Of a DNA stretch of 64,000 nucleotides, positions 12,577 to 26,080 are shown piece by piece. This stretch comes from Auanema rhodensis. Lineage: Eukaryota > Nematoda > Chromadorea > Rhabditida > Rhabditidae. Each line of letters opens with the position of its first letter. Position 1 is the first letter of the stretch. The stretch lies in contig OZ059899.1 of the NCBI GenBank assembly GCA_964057225.1, positions 16,500,501 to 16,564,500 on the forward strand, written 5' to 3'. Below the pieces are notes generated by a model. It was not told the DNA's origin and did no database searches. It saw nothing but the letters and a program-made list of their open reading frames with translations. Made by a program: the position numbers and the translations under genes.

Positions 12577-14235
12577 TCAGTCAAACAGGGCTGGACGGGG
12601 AACCCGCAATGGCGGCAGCGATCGAGTGACGCTCGTCACATCTCCTGGCTTCAGCGAATTAGCTCGTACTTCACCAAATCTTGGCATGACCACAGATGTT
12701 CGTCGCATCATCTGAGTCTGTAGCATATCCAGCGACTTCCGAACTGTAGTTGTGCCTTCAGGACGCATCTGACTAGCTCCAGCCTGTGATAGCATGTGTG
12801 TCGACACTAGGCTACGGAAGAAGCGGGATTTTCCGCATGTGCTTGCTATAACAATGAGACGAAGCTCTCGATATCTCCACATATAAATAAAGAAATTGAT
12901 CATAGTCTATAAAATAAAAGATTATTATATAGTATAGTTATATATACATATAGTTAAGAAATAAAAATATAATTAACCTTACTAAGTGTCATTGAATATA
13001 GTAAAGTAGAATAGTTAGCAAGAATATTAAATGGATTAATAAACATTATAACATCAGGTATAAATAATAAAAACATTGAATTGATTGTTACTAAACCTGA
13101 AAAAGCATTTTCTTATTCATTTTGGCGCCAAAATTGGTTTTTGAATATGCTTATACCTAGAGTTATAGTAGTGTTTCGATGATTCATTCGCTGTACTTCT
13201 GAAGGTTGTGGACGTTTCTGAAAATAACTTTGATAACAAACTTTTACCGCCAAGTTGAAACTTTGTGTTTTTGATTTTGAGTATAAGTTTGGAATTAATT
13301 GGAACACAACATGCTTGATGGGAAAGAGGGAAGCAAGAAACTTGGAACTTCTGACGTCAAGTCACAAGATCCGACACTTGATTCACCTCAGATCACCAGA
13401 CTTTTTACTTGGGAATTGGTATCAAGACATAGTTAGCATAACTAACCTTTCGAAGATAAGCCAGGATAAATCCATAGATGATAGCACTGACAAAGGTTGA
13501 CATGACACGTAAAAGCCTCATAATTCCATAAACAACAGGGTGTGCAGCACCTTTAGTTGCAACACATAGAGACGAAGTCAGTGTTTCATCTTCCCAAATC
13601 ATCGCATAATTAACGAATAACAGTATAAAGGATATAAGATATGGAGCTTAAATTAAAGATAATTACTTAATTTATAACATATAGTTAACGAACATCCAAT
13701 AAGTACAGTTGTATAGCCTTTACCAGCTCTCAAGTAGAAGAATGGTGCTACAGTACACACAAGGAAATTCAGAGATGTTGCTAATGGCAATAAGCCAAGC
13801 AATGGAGTCGATAGATCATGAATAGGCAACGCTGGTTCCAGAGCACAGACCCATACAGTGGAGTTTCCATTTTCTGAAAAAGGATTTGAGGAACACGTCG
13901 GACAGCCTGAGGGTAAGAAGCCCGTTAAGCTAGTTCGAACCTCGTCCTTCGTCAGCTAACCGAAGTCGTAATTCAGCTACGAGAATGAACGATATAGCAT
14001 ATAAGTCGTCAGCTATAGCCTGAGCAGCAATCAAAAGGAACTCTCGGCGATTTCTGGAACACAATATCACTATCTATATCATATAATTAAGATTATATAC
14101 CGATTTTTAGTATTAGCTAATATACAAAATAGCAAAATAGAATTAGTTATACAGATTATTGTACCTGAATGAAGTTTTTTTCTTTAAAATTTCAATTTAT
14201 GAATATCACTAACCTTCACAATAATATAAATACAT
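12577..14235 (-). CDS. Nematode seven-transmembrane receptor, right copy
   Basis: This is the mirror copy of the receptor at 9960-11453, with the same start context, exon structure and helices one to seven. Exons run 14235-14214, 14164-14101, 14053-13941, 13873-13694, 13646-13447, 13217-13157, 13096-12978 and 12906-12577. The tail differs from position 12844 onward. It has about 85 residues, is rich in Ser, Thr, Arg and Met (for example ASTCGKSRFFRSLVSTHM) and ends PRPALFD before a TAA. A longer cytoplasmic tail suggests different phosphorylation or arrestin handling, which is inference. Both copies look able to make a full receptor. Promoters also differ, because the shared arm begins only about 60 bp upstream of the start. 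Confidence 0.75.
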
Positions 14236-14297
14236 ATTTGAACGAAAACTTGTTGACATATTTGAATCAGAAAATCTTAAAAATTTTTCAATTTTTT
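12845..14297 (-). repeat. Right arm of the 1453-bp inverted repeat
   Basis: This is the reverse complement of 9898-11350. Open segments read from the two arms encode identical peptides, including shadow frames that span introns, so non-coding positions are conserved too. That means very recent duplication or ongoing gene conversion. Confidence 0.95.
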
Positions 14298-14473
14298 TAA
14301 GAAAATAATAAATAATATTCCTAATGTCTTTGTACATAGAATTATTAGAAAATTATAAAAATAATGTTATGGCACATTTTGAAAAATCATGAAATACTGG
14401 ATTTCCTTTTGCTCTTTTTTGTTCAATCGAGCATATCTCTATCTCATGTGCTCTCCCCTTCTCTTTCTCTCTA

Positions 14474-14506
<33 letters not shown>

Positions 14507-15591
14507 TTCTTTCATTCTTTATTACGTTCAATATAATCATTCAATTTTTAATTGAACTCCTTGGATAATAAAACGGAAAATTCAACGGTATCTGTCTTTT
14601 TCTACTGACAAACATACAAAATTGAAAATAAGATAATATGAGATGAAATATGTGTATCATCATGTATTCTCATGAGATACATATATAGACGTGTAATTTC
14701 ATCTTTATTACAAAAAAATGAAGAAAAGAAAATAGATGTGAAGCTTCTTCATAATGCTTTTCAACTATTTTTTAGTAAAATTTCAATTATAATTTATGAT
14801 ATGAATAATAATTATTATTATAATAATAAGATCTTCTATTTTTCATAAGAATAATTTTTATTCCGGAATATGATATAGTTATAAATTTATTTTAGAAACA
14901 TTTATATTTAATTAAATTTCATTTATTTATTAAATTTTTCAGTTTAATATACTTTACTTTGAATATTGATAAATCTTATATATCTCATTTCATTTCTATT
15001 TCATGTAAATGTTCGGAATAAATATTCCTGATTACAAGAAAGATAGAGAAAGAGAGAGGGGAAGGGACAAAGAAAGAGAGAAAAAGAGGTGGGAGGGAGG
15101 GAAGTGGAGGAGGATAAAGATAGCTATGGAGAGTGATTAAAAGCCTTTTTTTTCTCCTTTTTCTTCATATTTTTTCCAGTTAAAATACATAATTGGAAAC
15201 ATTGAAAGCTGACAGCTATGACGATTTATACGAATTACATGTAATTGAATAAATTAATATATTTCATTTTGTATAAATAGCATATGTTAAAGTTTGGATG
15301 TTTAATAGATGAAAAAACATTTTAATCTTTTCATATAAAAAAAAAAATAAAAATTTAGATGATCATGTTATATAGAATTTGAATATTAAAGATCAAAATA
15401 AGAATCACATAATAAAATAAAATTTTTTTGTTTCAAATATATAGATAACATAATAGAAATTATGCAAAAACATAATGAGAATGTCATGGTCATTATGAGA
15501 AACAAGTAAGCATAAACTTTGGGAAATACGTGAGTATGTTCACGTGCATTTTTTTTTTTTTTGCAAAATGATAATACAAACAGAGAACAAG

Positions 15592-15656
<65 letters not shown>

Positions 15657-17051
15657 ACTATCTCATAGTAAGAATAGAAATACAAAGAATGGAATTTGAA
15701 TAGACAACGTGTTGTAGTAGTTGTTTCATTTTCTTTCAGAATAATTCATAAAATATAAGATTCTATTGTTTCTTTAGTATACTATACTATACATATTTAT
15801 AACTTATGAAACTTACCCAAAACTCATTTTTAACAGAGAAAATAGTTGAATGTTCTTCCAATATTAATGAATATTTCTTATATTTCTTATATATTTCTTG
15901 ATTATCAATTAATATTCATTATTATTATCATCATCATTATATATAGATAATAACATATATTTTACTTATATTACTTATAAGATTAGAAATTTATCTGCTG
16001 AAATATATTTTTTTATGAAAAAAAAGAAAAGAAAATTGAATACATATTTAGTTAAATGAAGATTATTAAAATAATAATTTAAAGAAAATATATAGTAGAA
16101 TATTATATGTTTCATTTTTAATGAATAAAACAAGTAGATTTCATAAAAAAAAAGAAATATATATATATATATAGTTAAATATCTCAATTTATAAGAATTT
16201 TTCATTAAATTATATGAATAGTTAAAGAATGAAATTGTTAAATTTATATATAAATATAATTAAATAAAACAATATTATATTGATATTTATATACAAAAGA
16301 AATATTTGATAATTGATCTTTATATTTTAATGAATATTCTATTATTTTTATTTATAATTTAACTATATGGTTGAAACAATAATATAATTAATATTATATT
16401 CATTTATATTTGTTTTTTCATATAAAATAAAATTTAATTATATATAAATATTTTCTTTCATTCAGGTTAAACAGTTGTCATAAAAAATTTTTGAATGTGT
16501 TTCGCACAGGTGTATGAAGCTGATTAGAGTAACAGCATCCGCAATAGAACATGAAGCAACAGAACATAGTACGAAGAGAAGAATTGTGAATATATCATCA
16601 GATCTCCGAAATTCTTTTCAATTAGTTGAGTTTTCGATTAAAATAACGCCGCCCACCAACTTATAAACCTTTCCCTCCCTCTCCTCTCTCTTCTATTTTT
16701 CCCTCTAAGTCTCTCTCTCTCTCTCCCTCTCTCTCTCTATATTAAGATTGAGTAGTCTAAATAGATTTGTCATATATCATATAGTATATAACTTGTATAA
16801 TCAAATCATATTTATATGTACATATAAATATTTTATATTGGTGATTACTGATACGTAATTTAAGGAAACAAGGAAGAAAATATGCTCTCTAAAAGCATTA
16901 TTAATAAAATTTTGTTTTTTTCTCAGAAATTATTAAAACTGCCGCTGCCATGAGTTATATATTCGGGGCAGTAATTGTGGCAGATCAAAGAACAAACAAT
17001 TCATTTCAAAATTGTTTTTTTTCTTATTCCATAAAATATCTATAAGGATAA
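14298..17051. other. Intergenic AT-rich DNA with TC/GA microsatellites
   Basis: No gene was found. TC-rich runs occur at about 14450-14515 and 16700-16740. A long uninterrupted GA run of about 27 units lies at 15597-15651. Very AT-rich DNA fills 15900-16450. A small CCGCCCACC box near 16650 resembles KLF/SP sites. Confidence 0.7.
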
Positions 17052-19929
17052 TTAACGTATGCGAAGAGCTTTTTCTAATTTTTCCGCTTCATGGGCATGA
17101 AGTTGTTCCAAAGGCTTCCAGTCGAACCGTGGCTCAAACATTGACTATAAAGTGCATAGTTAAATTTGGAGGTAACAAAAATTATGATAAAGCCTATTTG
17201 AATCTGAGAAAATAGTAAAACTTACATGAAAATATTCGTAACGTTTAACACGTTTAATATTATATTTTATACCATATAGTATAATTAATAAAAACACGGC
17301 TAAATTGAAATTGAGACACGATAGGAATATTGGCATTGGAATACTGATTGGTATGAAGACAAGTGATAGAATTTCCAATAATATACAAGACTAGATAGAG
17401 AAAGAACATATCAAACTGAATGCTTAATACATGGATAAAACATACCGCAATAACCAATGGTGAGACGACAAGCCAGTTACCTAACCAATAAGCATTAACA
17501 ATCAGCTTTGTACTATTCATCGTTCGAATATTTCTAAAGTTTCAAAATTATTATAATTATAATAAAACATATAGTTAAATAGTAAAATAGATAAGATTTT
17601 TAAACATACACAACAAAACGACGAAATCCATATATATAACTGATAATAATGATTTCAAATAATACTACAATCATAGTTGAAGCAGTTACAAAGTGATCAA
17701 TATAGTGAACATCAATTAAACCATCTTAAATATAAATATTTGTTATAAAGAATATATAGTTAAATATTGAAAGAAATATTAAAAAAGAATAGAAGCTTAC
17801 TATTTAAAACAAATAGATTGCTGATGATGAATCCAGAAACTCCTATTGCTATAGCTGTTTTGAGTTTATGTTTTTCAGCTATTATAGGTACTTCAGTATG
17901 CTTATATCGATCAGAAAATATTTTAAGAAGAATCCATAAGTTTAAAGCCTAAAACAATGAAAATTAACTCATATAAACTATATATATATAGTTTAATTAC
18001 AAACCGCTGTATTTAACGAAAGTAAAAGTTCGGCTAGAAAGAAGAAAATACTAACAAAAACTCCATAACTTAATAGTGCTAATGTCTTTAATGAAGTTAA
18101 TCTTATCATAATTTGTCCAAAAGATGAAATACCTCAGGTATGATAGATTGAACATATCCAATCTTGGTAATAGCGATATTCAAACCAGTGTTCACTTCAA
18201 ATTCTCGGTATGCAAAACCTAAAAAGATAATAATATACGTATTATTAGTATTATACTAATTATACTTATATAAATATATAGATATTACCTGCATAGACAG
18301 CAGTAAAGCAATAAAATGATATAGTTATAATAAATTGAAAAATATAAGACACAAATGAGATACGTAGGATATCTCGTTTATGTGGACGATGAAAGTTACG
18401 ATACGAACATATGAGTAACATTCCTCCACATCCAAGACTAAATTACAATGAAAAAGCATAGAGGATAAGAACTAACTTCAAGGTGAACACAGCTTGAGAT
18501 GCTGCATCAGCCCATGCATCAAGTGACCACATATTCTCAAACAAATCGTGTTCGAACAAAGCTCTGAGGCCATTTTCAGAATCAGGTAATACTATGCCTG
18601 TACAGTAAGATAAATAAGAAATATATATTATATTAATTATATAACTGACTTATAAGAAACAAAGAAGAATAGATTCCAAATGAAATATAAAGAACGGGAC
18701 GAGCCGTTTTACTCAAGACTTCGATACCCTTGTAAGCAGCATATATGCACATAATCCACATGATTAAAACCGAAATCACAAGATATATTGTGTCCATAAG
18801 CATAGTATCCGTCTAAAATAATAAAATAATTGTTTTAACAGTTATATAAAACATACTGATAACATATCTTGCAAATATGATTCAAATGGAGTTGTCTTCT
18901 TAAATTTATGTCGACTATTAGTAATTGCCCTAACAAACGATTCACAATCTTCTGAACCATAACGAACTAGGCAAGAGGATGCCCTAAATTATTTATATAT
19001 ATATATTATATATTATATAGTTATAATAAATAGTTACTCACAATCTTGGATCATAACATTCTTTACTATTTGGTCGACATGTAGTCCAATCCAGACGGTT
19101 GTTACTTAAACCTTAAGATCATTTTTCATATTACAATGATAATTATGATTAATTTATCCATTAAATATTAAAGCATTAATGCTCACCCTTACCATGATAT
19201 GTCGCTTTAAGAAATAAAAGAAAAGAGTGAGAAGCCCAAGTTGTTGAAGTAACTGATCGAACTGTTTGAATAAATGCTACTGCTGATGTTATTCCTTAAA
19301 TTGTCAATAATTCGTTTTGTTTTGAAACAATTTTAAACAAAAAAAAAATTAAAAAGAAAACTAACCACCACAAATAGGTACAATAGAATGATAAATAAAG
19401 TATGATGATCTTGAACAAAATTGAGCAATAGCTAATTCCATATAAAGTGTTGGTATAGCTATGAGCAAAAAACATATTGTATATTGTGTCATAAAACAAA
19501 CTAAATTTGAAATAATTCAATGAAATTATAGAAACATCACTAACGTCCACTGTGCTTCAAACATAATAATGGAAAATGCCAGATATTTCCAGATCCGATT
19601 GCAAATATGATAGCCATTATCAAAACGGGAACTTTTTTCTGATTGTTGTTGTTGGTGTTGTTGGATTCAATTTTGATCGGATCTGCATTAGAATTTTCAT
19701 TTTTCACTGTATTTGTTTGTGTGTTTGTTCTGATTGATGGCGGCTTGATGAGGCTATCCTTGGCAGGAATAGTGGAAATAACTTCAACAGCTGGAGCATT
19801 TGCCGTAGTTGTATTGGAGATTGTAGTGCTCAGATTAATATCAGCAATAGCACTAGCATATCCATCAGCAACAATTATAGATTCAGTTGGTAAGGTTGGT
19901 TCAACTGTAGGGCTCTCGGCACTTGAAGC
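17052..19929 (-). CDS. SLC6-type sodium-coupled neurotransmitter/amine transporter
   Basis: The product should be a plasma-membrane Na+ symporter with 12 helices. The first readable exon (19929 to about 19555) encodes a roughly 100-residue Ser/Thr/Asn-rich N-terminus and helix 1, AIIFAIGSGNIWHFPLL, matching the family signature GNIWRFP with Arg replaced by His. Following exons give helix 2 (IPTLYMELAIAQF), helix 3, an extracellular loop with Cys residues, helices 4-5 (TIYLVISVLIMWIMCIYAAY), helix 6 with WADAASQAVFTL and CSYRNFHRPHKRD, helix 8 onward, IDHFVTASTMIVVLFEIIII, and a C-terminus ending MFEPRFDWKPLEQL...KALRIR before TAA. Most introns are 45-60 bp; the one after SIIPE is 46 bp and is needed to keep frame. 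No ATG was found in the first exon, so at least one more 5' exon must exist; a 29-nt candidate lies at about 20123-20151. The specific C. elegans snf orthologue is not assigned. Confidence 0.9.
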
Positions 19930-21722
19930 CTAGAACATGCACTGAATACGATAATAATACATTTACATAAAGAATATAAGAATATATAATAATTATAAAT
20001 AGATAGTTAAATATTTCGCTCTAATTATATGAGAAAATGAACTAATATGAATTACTAAAATTAAATTTATATAAGAATATGATAGAAAAGAACAAACTTA
20101 TTAAATATTAAGTAGAACAATACCTTATACACAGTTAAACCGGAAAAAATAACTTGAAAGGAAAAAGAAAAATAATAATTTGAAATGAATTGAAATGAAA
20201 ATTTAATGAAATGAACTATTGTTTTTGGACTTAATTACCGTTTCTCTTAACAAGTCTAATATTGTATTTGTTTTTATTAATATTAATAAACTTATATTAT
20301 ATCTTTTATAACTTGAGTAATATGGTATATATCATTATCTCAAATTATTAATTATATTATATAAAGAAAAAGTTAAACTAATATTAGATAAGGGATAATA
20401 AAAACTAAAAAATTTCCATATTTAGATTTATTGATTTTTAATAATAAAATTTCAAATAAAATCTTTTTTTTTTAAATAAATATAAAAATAAAATATTTCG
20501 TACCATTTATACTACTGCATATGACGTGGTATTCAAATAATTATGCAAAGTTTCTTTGTAATAGTTCACGTGAAAATGCTTTGACGTGTAATTCATATGC
20601 AAATTAGATGATTATAGTTTTGTTTAAAACTTATATTATTGTTTTATTCTTCTAATTTCTTCTAATTTCTTTTGATTTTTTTACATTCTTTCAAATATAT
20701 TTGTATATAATTTGTTATTTTCTGGAGAAGTCGTAAAATACAGAAGCAACTGCCTTAGAGAGAGGAGGGGGAGGAGGAGGCATAGGAAGAAGGAGGATAA
20801 GAGTGTTGGGTTTTGCATTTTAGACGATAGAGTTACAGGATCAGATGCATCTGTCACACGGAAACCTCCATTTTATTGTCTAAGATCAAGCATTCTTTCT
20901 TCAATTCTGCGTAACAATCCTCATCGTATTGGCTCTTTCTCCCATTCCCTAACTTATCTCAGATGTATATCCACTGAAAGCACAGTTCTCATTTCTCATA
21001 TACTTTTCATCTCAGTTTCATCTCCTCTCTCTCTCTCTCTCTATCTATCTTTCTATCTCATTTTTTCCTAATTTCTTTGCTTGTTTTCTCATAATGTATA
21101 TAACATTAGGTCACACATATCAATTTTCTATATCACGTGCCATCCAAACATTATTTTCTGAACCATTTACGTGTCGAATTCCCGATCCACGTGTAATTTG
21201 ACATTTTCACCTACAAAACTATTACTGTAAGCTATTACATATCGCTTTCGTGTCATAATTTTTTTTTGTTTTGTCCATTCGTTCCGCATTTTATTTTTTT
21301 TCCAAATTGACCAAAACGATCTTTTCATTCTATTCAAGCTTTATTGAAAAGCTGTGATAATCTTAGAAATATAATATTTGGTTCAACTAAGGGTATTGAA
21401 GGTTCATACATACTGGTGTTTGTCTTATTTCCTGTCAGGCTTGAACTTCTGGTTGATAAGTTGGAAAAACAAGCAATCTTTATTATTAATAATGACTGTC
21501 CTGCCCTTTATTAGTTTTGTTGAAGCATACTATTGAATAAATTGGCATTTTCACTATGAAACTTTGAATACCATAGTATATGAGTTTTCTTATAATGAAG
21601 TATACAACATCAGAATCACTACTAATCGTTTTGCTTTCGTATGTATACTATAGACATCTTACAAAAATACCAATAAAGCGAGGGTGGATACGAAACAGGA
21701 GATGAAATTGAAACTAAATGTA

Positions 21723-21778
<56 letters not shown>

Positions 21779-24518
21779 AAGAAAGGAAGAAGGTTGTAGG
21801 AAAAAGAGATTGAGTGATGCAAAGGGAAAGAAAAGACAAGGAAAAGTAATACAGGAGGAAAGGGAGAGCGGCTAGCTATGGACCACCACGAAAGAAGCAT
21901 GTATAAGGCTGAACAGGACAGCTTGTCGTCTTTGATTTCGTTTCCCCAGGATTCTCAAATTTCGTCTCAAAAAGGGCTATGATTATGACCTGTAGTTAGC
22001 GTGGGAAGCACGATTCTCCTACCCCTTTCTCTGTCGCCTGTGCTGAAATTCTGACGTCAAGATTTGAATGGCATCTCCTTGCTGTTTATGTCTCTATTTC
22101 TCCTACTATTCACTACAACCTTACTATCTTCAGATGTATTCTCTCTTTGAAATCTCCACCCCCTACACTACATCATCAGATGAATTTCATCAGAAGGATA
22201 GTCACATCACAACATTCTCTCCTGTGCGTGTATATAAGCCGTATCTTGAATATGCTACCCTCACATACGAATCATGACACTCCTCCTGGATTCAGAAGCA
22301 GTTTAATTGTGTCAGACGATGTCAACTCTTGTTGGCTTATCAACTCATCATGCCAGCCAGCTATTTCTTTGTCTCTTTATCGTTCTAAGAATATTTTACA
22401 AATAAATTATTGTTCACTCAGTTTATTCAGACTTTTCTTCAGACGTTTCTCCGGCGTTAACAAAATTCCAAAGCATGTTTAATTCTTTTGAACATAGTTT
22501 TCTATTCAAATTGACATTTTATAATGTTTATCAGTTCTTGCTGCTTATTACTGAAACCATTCTACAGCATATCTTCTATTTCCATTTCTCACCCTTTTCT
22601 CTTTTTGTAAAATCAAATGTTGTTTTGCTTATCCTAAGCTTTCATTTACCTTCAATAGTCAATGAAGGTCATCTCTGATATTTCAATTATCCTTCAATTT
22701 ATCTCACAAATGATGTATTAGTTCTTTCAATATCTATATAAACACATTGAACAACGACGTTTTCATGTCTTTCACTAACTATTTACCATAACTATTCAAA
22801 ACTTGAGCTTTTAATCATTAATAGGTTTCTTTAAGTTGGAACATCTCTCTGTCTCTCTCTCTCTCTTCATCGATGATTTCAACTGTATTCGAGCATGGAT
22901 CATTCTTCTTTCGTTAATTTATCTCAAATACTATATATCTATATATAAATAGAAATTGTGAATTTGAATAAATTAAGAAATGTTCGAACAAAAGAGTAAA
23001 ATCTTTTTTTTTCTTTTCAAGACCTTTTTTTATTAGTTTTTATTCATTTTCATCTATCAATGACGATGAATTTTACATCTTATATTCTATTATTTTCAAA
23101 AATTCTTATTCAATCATGTATATATGTATGAACATACATATATATGTATATACACATAGTTAATAAATTATTTTAATTACCATATAAGTTAAATATTGTT
23201 GTATCAATACTGATTATTCTTTCCTAATATTCACTTATTACTCTCCTTTTCCTCTTTTTTTTTGTTGTCAATAGACGTCATAGGTCATAGGACATACATC
23301 ATACTTTTACTTTTTTCTTGTTACTTTTGAGATCAGTACAATCTATACATAGCATAAACAGCATAATTTTAACTATTTACAGAAAAGAAACAATCGTATT
23401 CTTCAGCTCCTCCCCTCCCTTTTCTTCTTCTTTGCTAGCTTCATCCCAACGACCAGCACGTTAATCATTTAGCTCCGCCCACTATTCGTCTCTATTTCGA
23501 TATTCAGCTTATTAATACTTAGATATATCTATTACTTTTTTAAAATTTTATTCTTTTTAGCTTTACGTTCATCTTAATCTTTATTTAATTTTTCTTTATT
23601 ATACTTTATTCTCACTAAAAATTTAATTCAAATATGAGACATCACCATCCAAATATAGCCAAGAATACTAGAGCCAAAAGCTTTTGTGAACTAAATTCTA
23701 AACACCTGAGAATAAAAGAACTAACCAATAAAATTACTATTTTAGTCTTGCTTCCTGGTTCTTAAAAACTTTTCTTCTACTATCACATCATACCCTTTGA
23801 GCTCACCTTAATTTTTCCAATGTTACTTCTCAAATCCATATCTCTCTCTCTCTCTATCTCTCTCTCTCTCTTTCTCTCTTGTTCTCTCTATCTCTCTTAT
23901 ATAATCGTTTCATCTCATTACCTTCTCACCGTTGTCAAACCAATTTTCTTTTTTTTTTCAAAGTTTATCGAACCACCTATTCTGAAGAATTACATACATT
24001 TCGTTCTTTCTATGACATGAGGTAATTTGACTTCATCGTAATACCTCAATAGTTCATGATGTCTTATAGAGATTATTGTTATTTCATAAAAAAACTTTTA
24101 TAAATTCTTTTTTACTTCTTATTTTACTCAAAAAATTAAAAAATTAAATGATATAAGAGGAAAAAAGTTTTTTTATTTGTAAATCATCAATCATTTCCTC
24201 TCTTTTTTTGTAAATAATCCCTTTGTTAGGGAATTTTCAAAAAAGCTTTTATTCATAAGTTCTTATAATAATAGTTATTAAAAACTTTAATATAATATTG
24301 TAAAGATAGATATGTTATTGAAAAGATTTAAATGATATATTCATCTGCTTTAAGATGAGAAATACATATAACTATTGTCCAGTATTATTCTATGTTTTTG
24401 AATATTTCAACATTTATATCTTTTATTCCTTATTTCGTCAACAAATTTTATATAGATATAGACATATAACTCAAGACTCTTTGTATTTCCTGTTCTTTCA
24501 GAATTTACGTTTCCAGTA
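19930..24518. other. Long intergenic region upstream of the SLC6 gene and lury-1
   Basis: I see no convincing gene. The stretch contains AT-rich DNA, TC/GA runs (about 21025-21055, 21726-21785, 22845-22868, 23838-23885), a purine-rich patch at 20755-20800, a TGACGTCA-like site near 22054 and a CTCCGCCCAC box near 23473. Open frames here are short or come from TC repeats. It probably holds promoter elements for the two divergent neighbours. Confidence 0.65.
20597..20604 (+). promoter_or_regulatory. POU octamer ATGCAAAT
   Basis: A consensus octamer lies about 670 bp upstream of the SLC6 first readable exon. A near-match (TTATGCAAAG) lies about 55 bp away and three ACGTG-type boxes fall between 20520 and 20590. 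POU proteins bind such octamers in neurons, so the cluster could be a neural enhancer. This is inference from motif content only. Confidence 0.35.
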
Positions 24519-25318
24519 ATGTGCTCCTCTTGGCTCAAAGCTCTTATCGTTTGTTTTGTTTGTCTTGTCCTGATATGTACAGCAGAGGATGTTCCAGAAA
24601 AGCGTCCAGCACTTCTCTCCAGGTTAGCAATAGCTTATTTACTAATTAAGTAAGTTGAGAACAACAACAAAGGGTGATATAGCAAAACAAAGAAACTACA
24701 TAAGAACTTATAATTTCATTTGTATCCTTTTTTTTGGAGAAATGGCAACTTAACGAATACTGCAATAACGAGCATGAATTGAAATGACGACAAGATTTCT
24801 CAAGAACCCTAATAGATGACGCAATCAAAAAAAAGAAATTTCTTTTTTTAAATTACTTGTCTTCGTCTTATATCAATATATTGAAAAATCTCAAAGTATA
24901 AGATGAAAGAAATGCCATGTTATCAGATGTTATGTTGTTTTTCCTTCTCAAATACTCCTTCAATACCTCAGTTTGAACATCTTTTGTATACATATATATA
25001 CAAGAAATGATGTTATTTTCTGATCTAAATAGTTCATATGGAAGAAAACAAACAAAAAAAAACAAAAAAATTCTGATACTAAAGCGAAAGGTTTATAATG
25101 AATCTTCTCAATCTTCTCTATTCTAGATATGGAAGAGCTGTTTTACCACGATATGGAAAGCGTTCAGGAATAACTTCAGGATCGTATCTGGATGCCCTAG
25201 AAGAGAACGGTATCTTACATTATATTCATATTATTCATTTATATGAACATATATAGATAACATGAATGCATTGGATAATCTGGAACGATGGAGGAACTAT
25301 GTATACCTACGAGCGTAA
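24519..25318 (+). CDS. lury-1: Luqin-like RYamide neuropeptide precursor
   Basis: Three exons are read: 24519-24622, 25127-25209 and 25257-25318 (about 82 residues). Exon 1 encodes a signal peptide (CSSWLKALIVCFVCLVLICT) and then EKR, a dibasic cleavage site. The two peptides PALLSRYG and AVLPRYG follow, separated by a single Arg and ended by KR. Each C-terminal Gly provides the amide, giving PALLSRY-amide and AVLPRY-amide, the two peptides known from C. elegans LURY-1, which signal feeding through luqin-type receptors. The first exon boundary splits the codon inside the first RY peptide. Exon 3 follows a 47-bp intron and ends ERWRNYVYLRA. A TTCTTTCAG about 18 bp before the ATG is a plausible trans-splice acceptor. 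The Cys motif of other luqin precursors is absent from this model. Confidence 0.93.
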
Positions 25319-26035
25319 ATAATAATAATTATTATAGTAAAACAACAACAACAACAACAACAACAACAATAAATAATAATAATAATAAGAAAGCATTCCA
25401 TGATATCTAGATTTCGCAACATATAATGTGTTCTTCCAGTAATTTTATCCGAATGTTTTTTCTTATTTATCCTTATGTATTATGAACATTCATTCCTTCT
25501 ACATGCATTCCATTACATCTATTCATCTATCTACTTCATTTCTATTTGTTTAAATGAATAGAGAAAGAGAGAAAGATAAATCATTTTGTTGAAATGTGAT
25601 AGTTAATGATATTTACCATAATAAAAAATCAAACTAAAATAGTTCCTTTCGATTTAAGATCGTATAGCATATATTCAAAATTCAAAATTATATTCAAATT
25701 AGCTTTCGCGCTCTTTATTTCGATTGCGTGACGTGTCAATGTCCGACGTATCGCAGCTTCTGCTATCATTTAGATTAAATATTGAGATAGTACATGATTC
25801 TTCTCCTTATTGGCATTGATTACAAGATTGAGGAAAAAAGCATTTTAATGACGCGTAATAGGGTGGAAAAGTAGTACAACCGGTTTGTGCAATCACGATC
25901 TTTAAATGGATTGTATGAAGTTGCTTACAGAAAGTGGAAGAACAAAAATGGTAATAGCAAAATGCTACCATTAATAAGCATTTTCTTAAAATAGAAGATA
26001 TTGATAGATATGTAAACAAAAGAGAAAAGAAAAAT

Positions 26036-26080
<45 letters not shown>

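Noticed and set aside
20712-21071. 119-residue open frame upstream of the SLC6 gene
   Set aside because: It is a purine-rich tract followed by TC repeats, with no recognisable domain.
25697-25774. Cys-containing fourth exon of lury-1 (DCVTCQCPTYRSFC)
   Set aside because: It needs a different donor within exon 2, while the exon at 25257-25318 joins in phase through a normal 47-bp intron. Kept only as an alternative.
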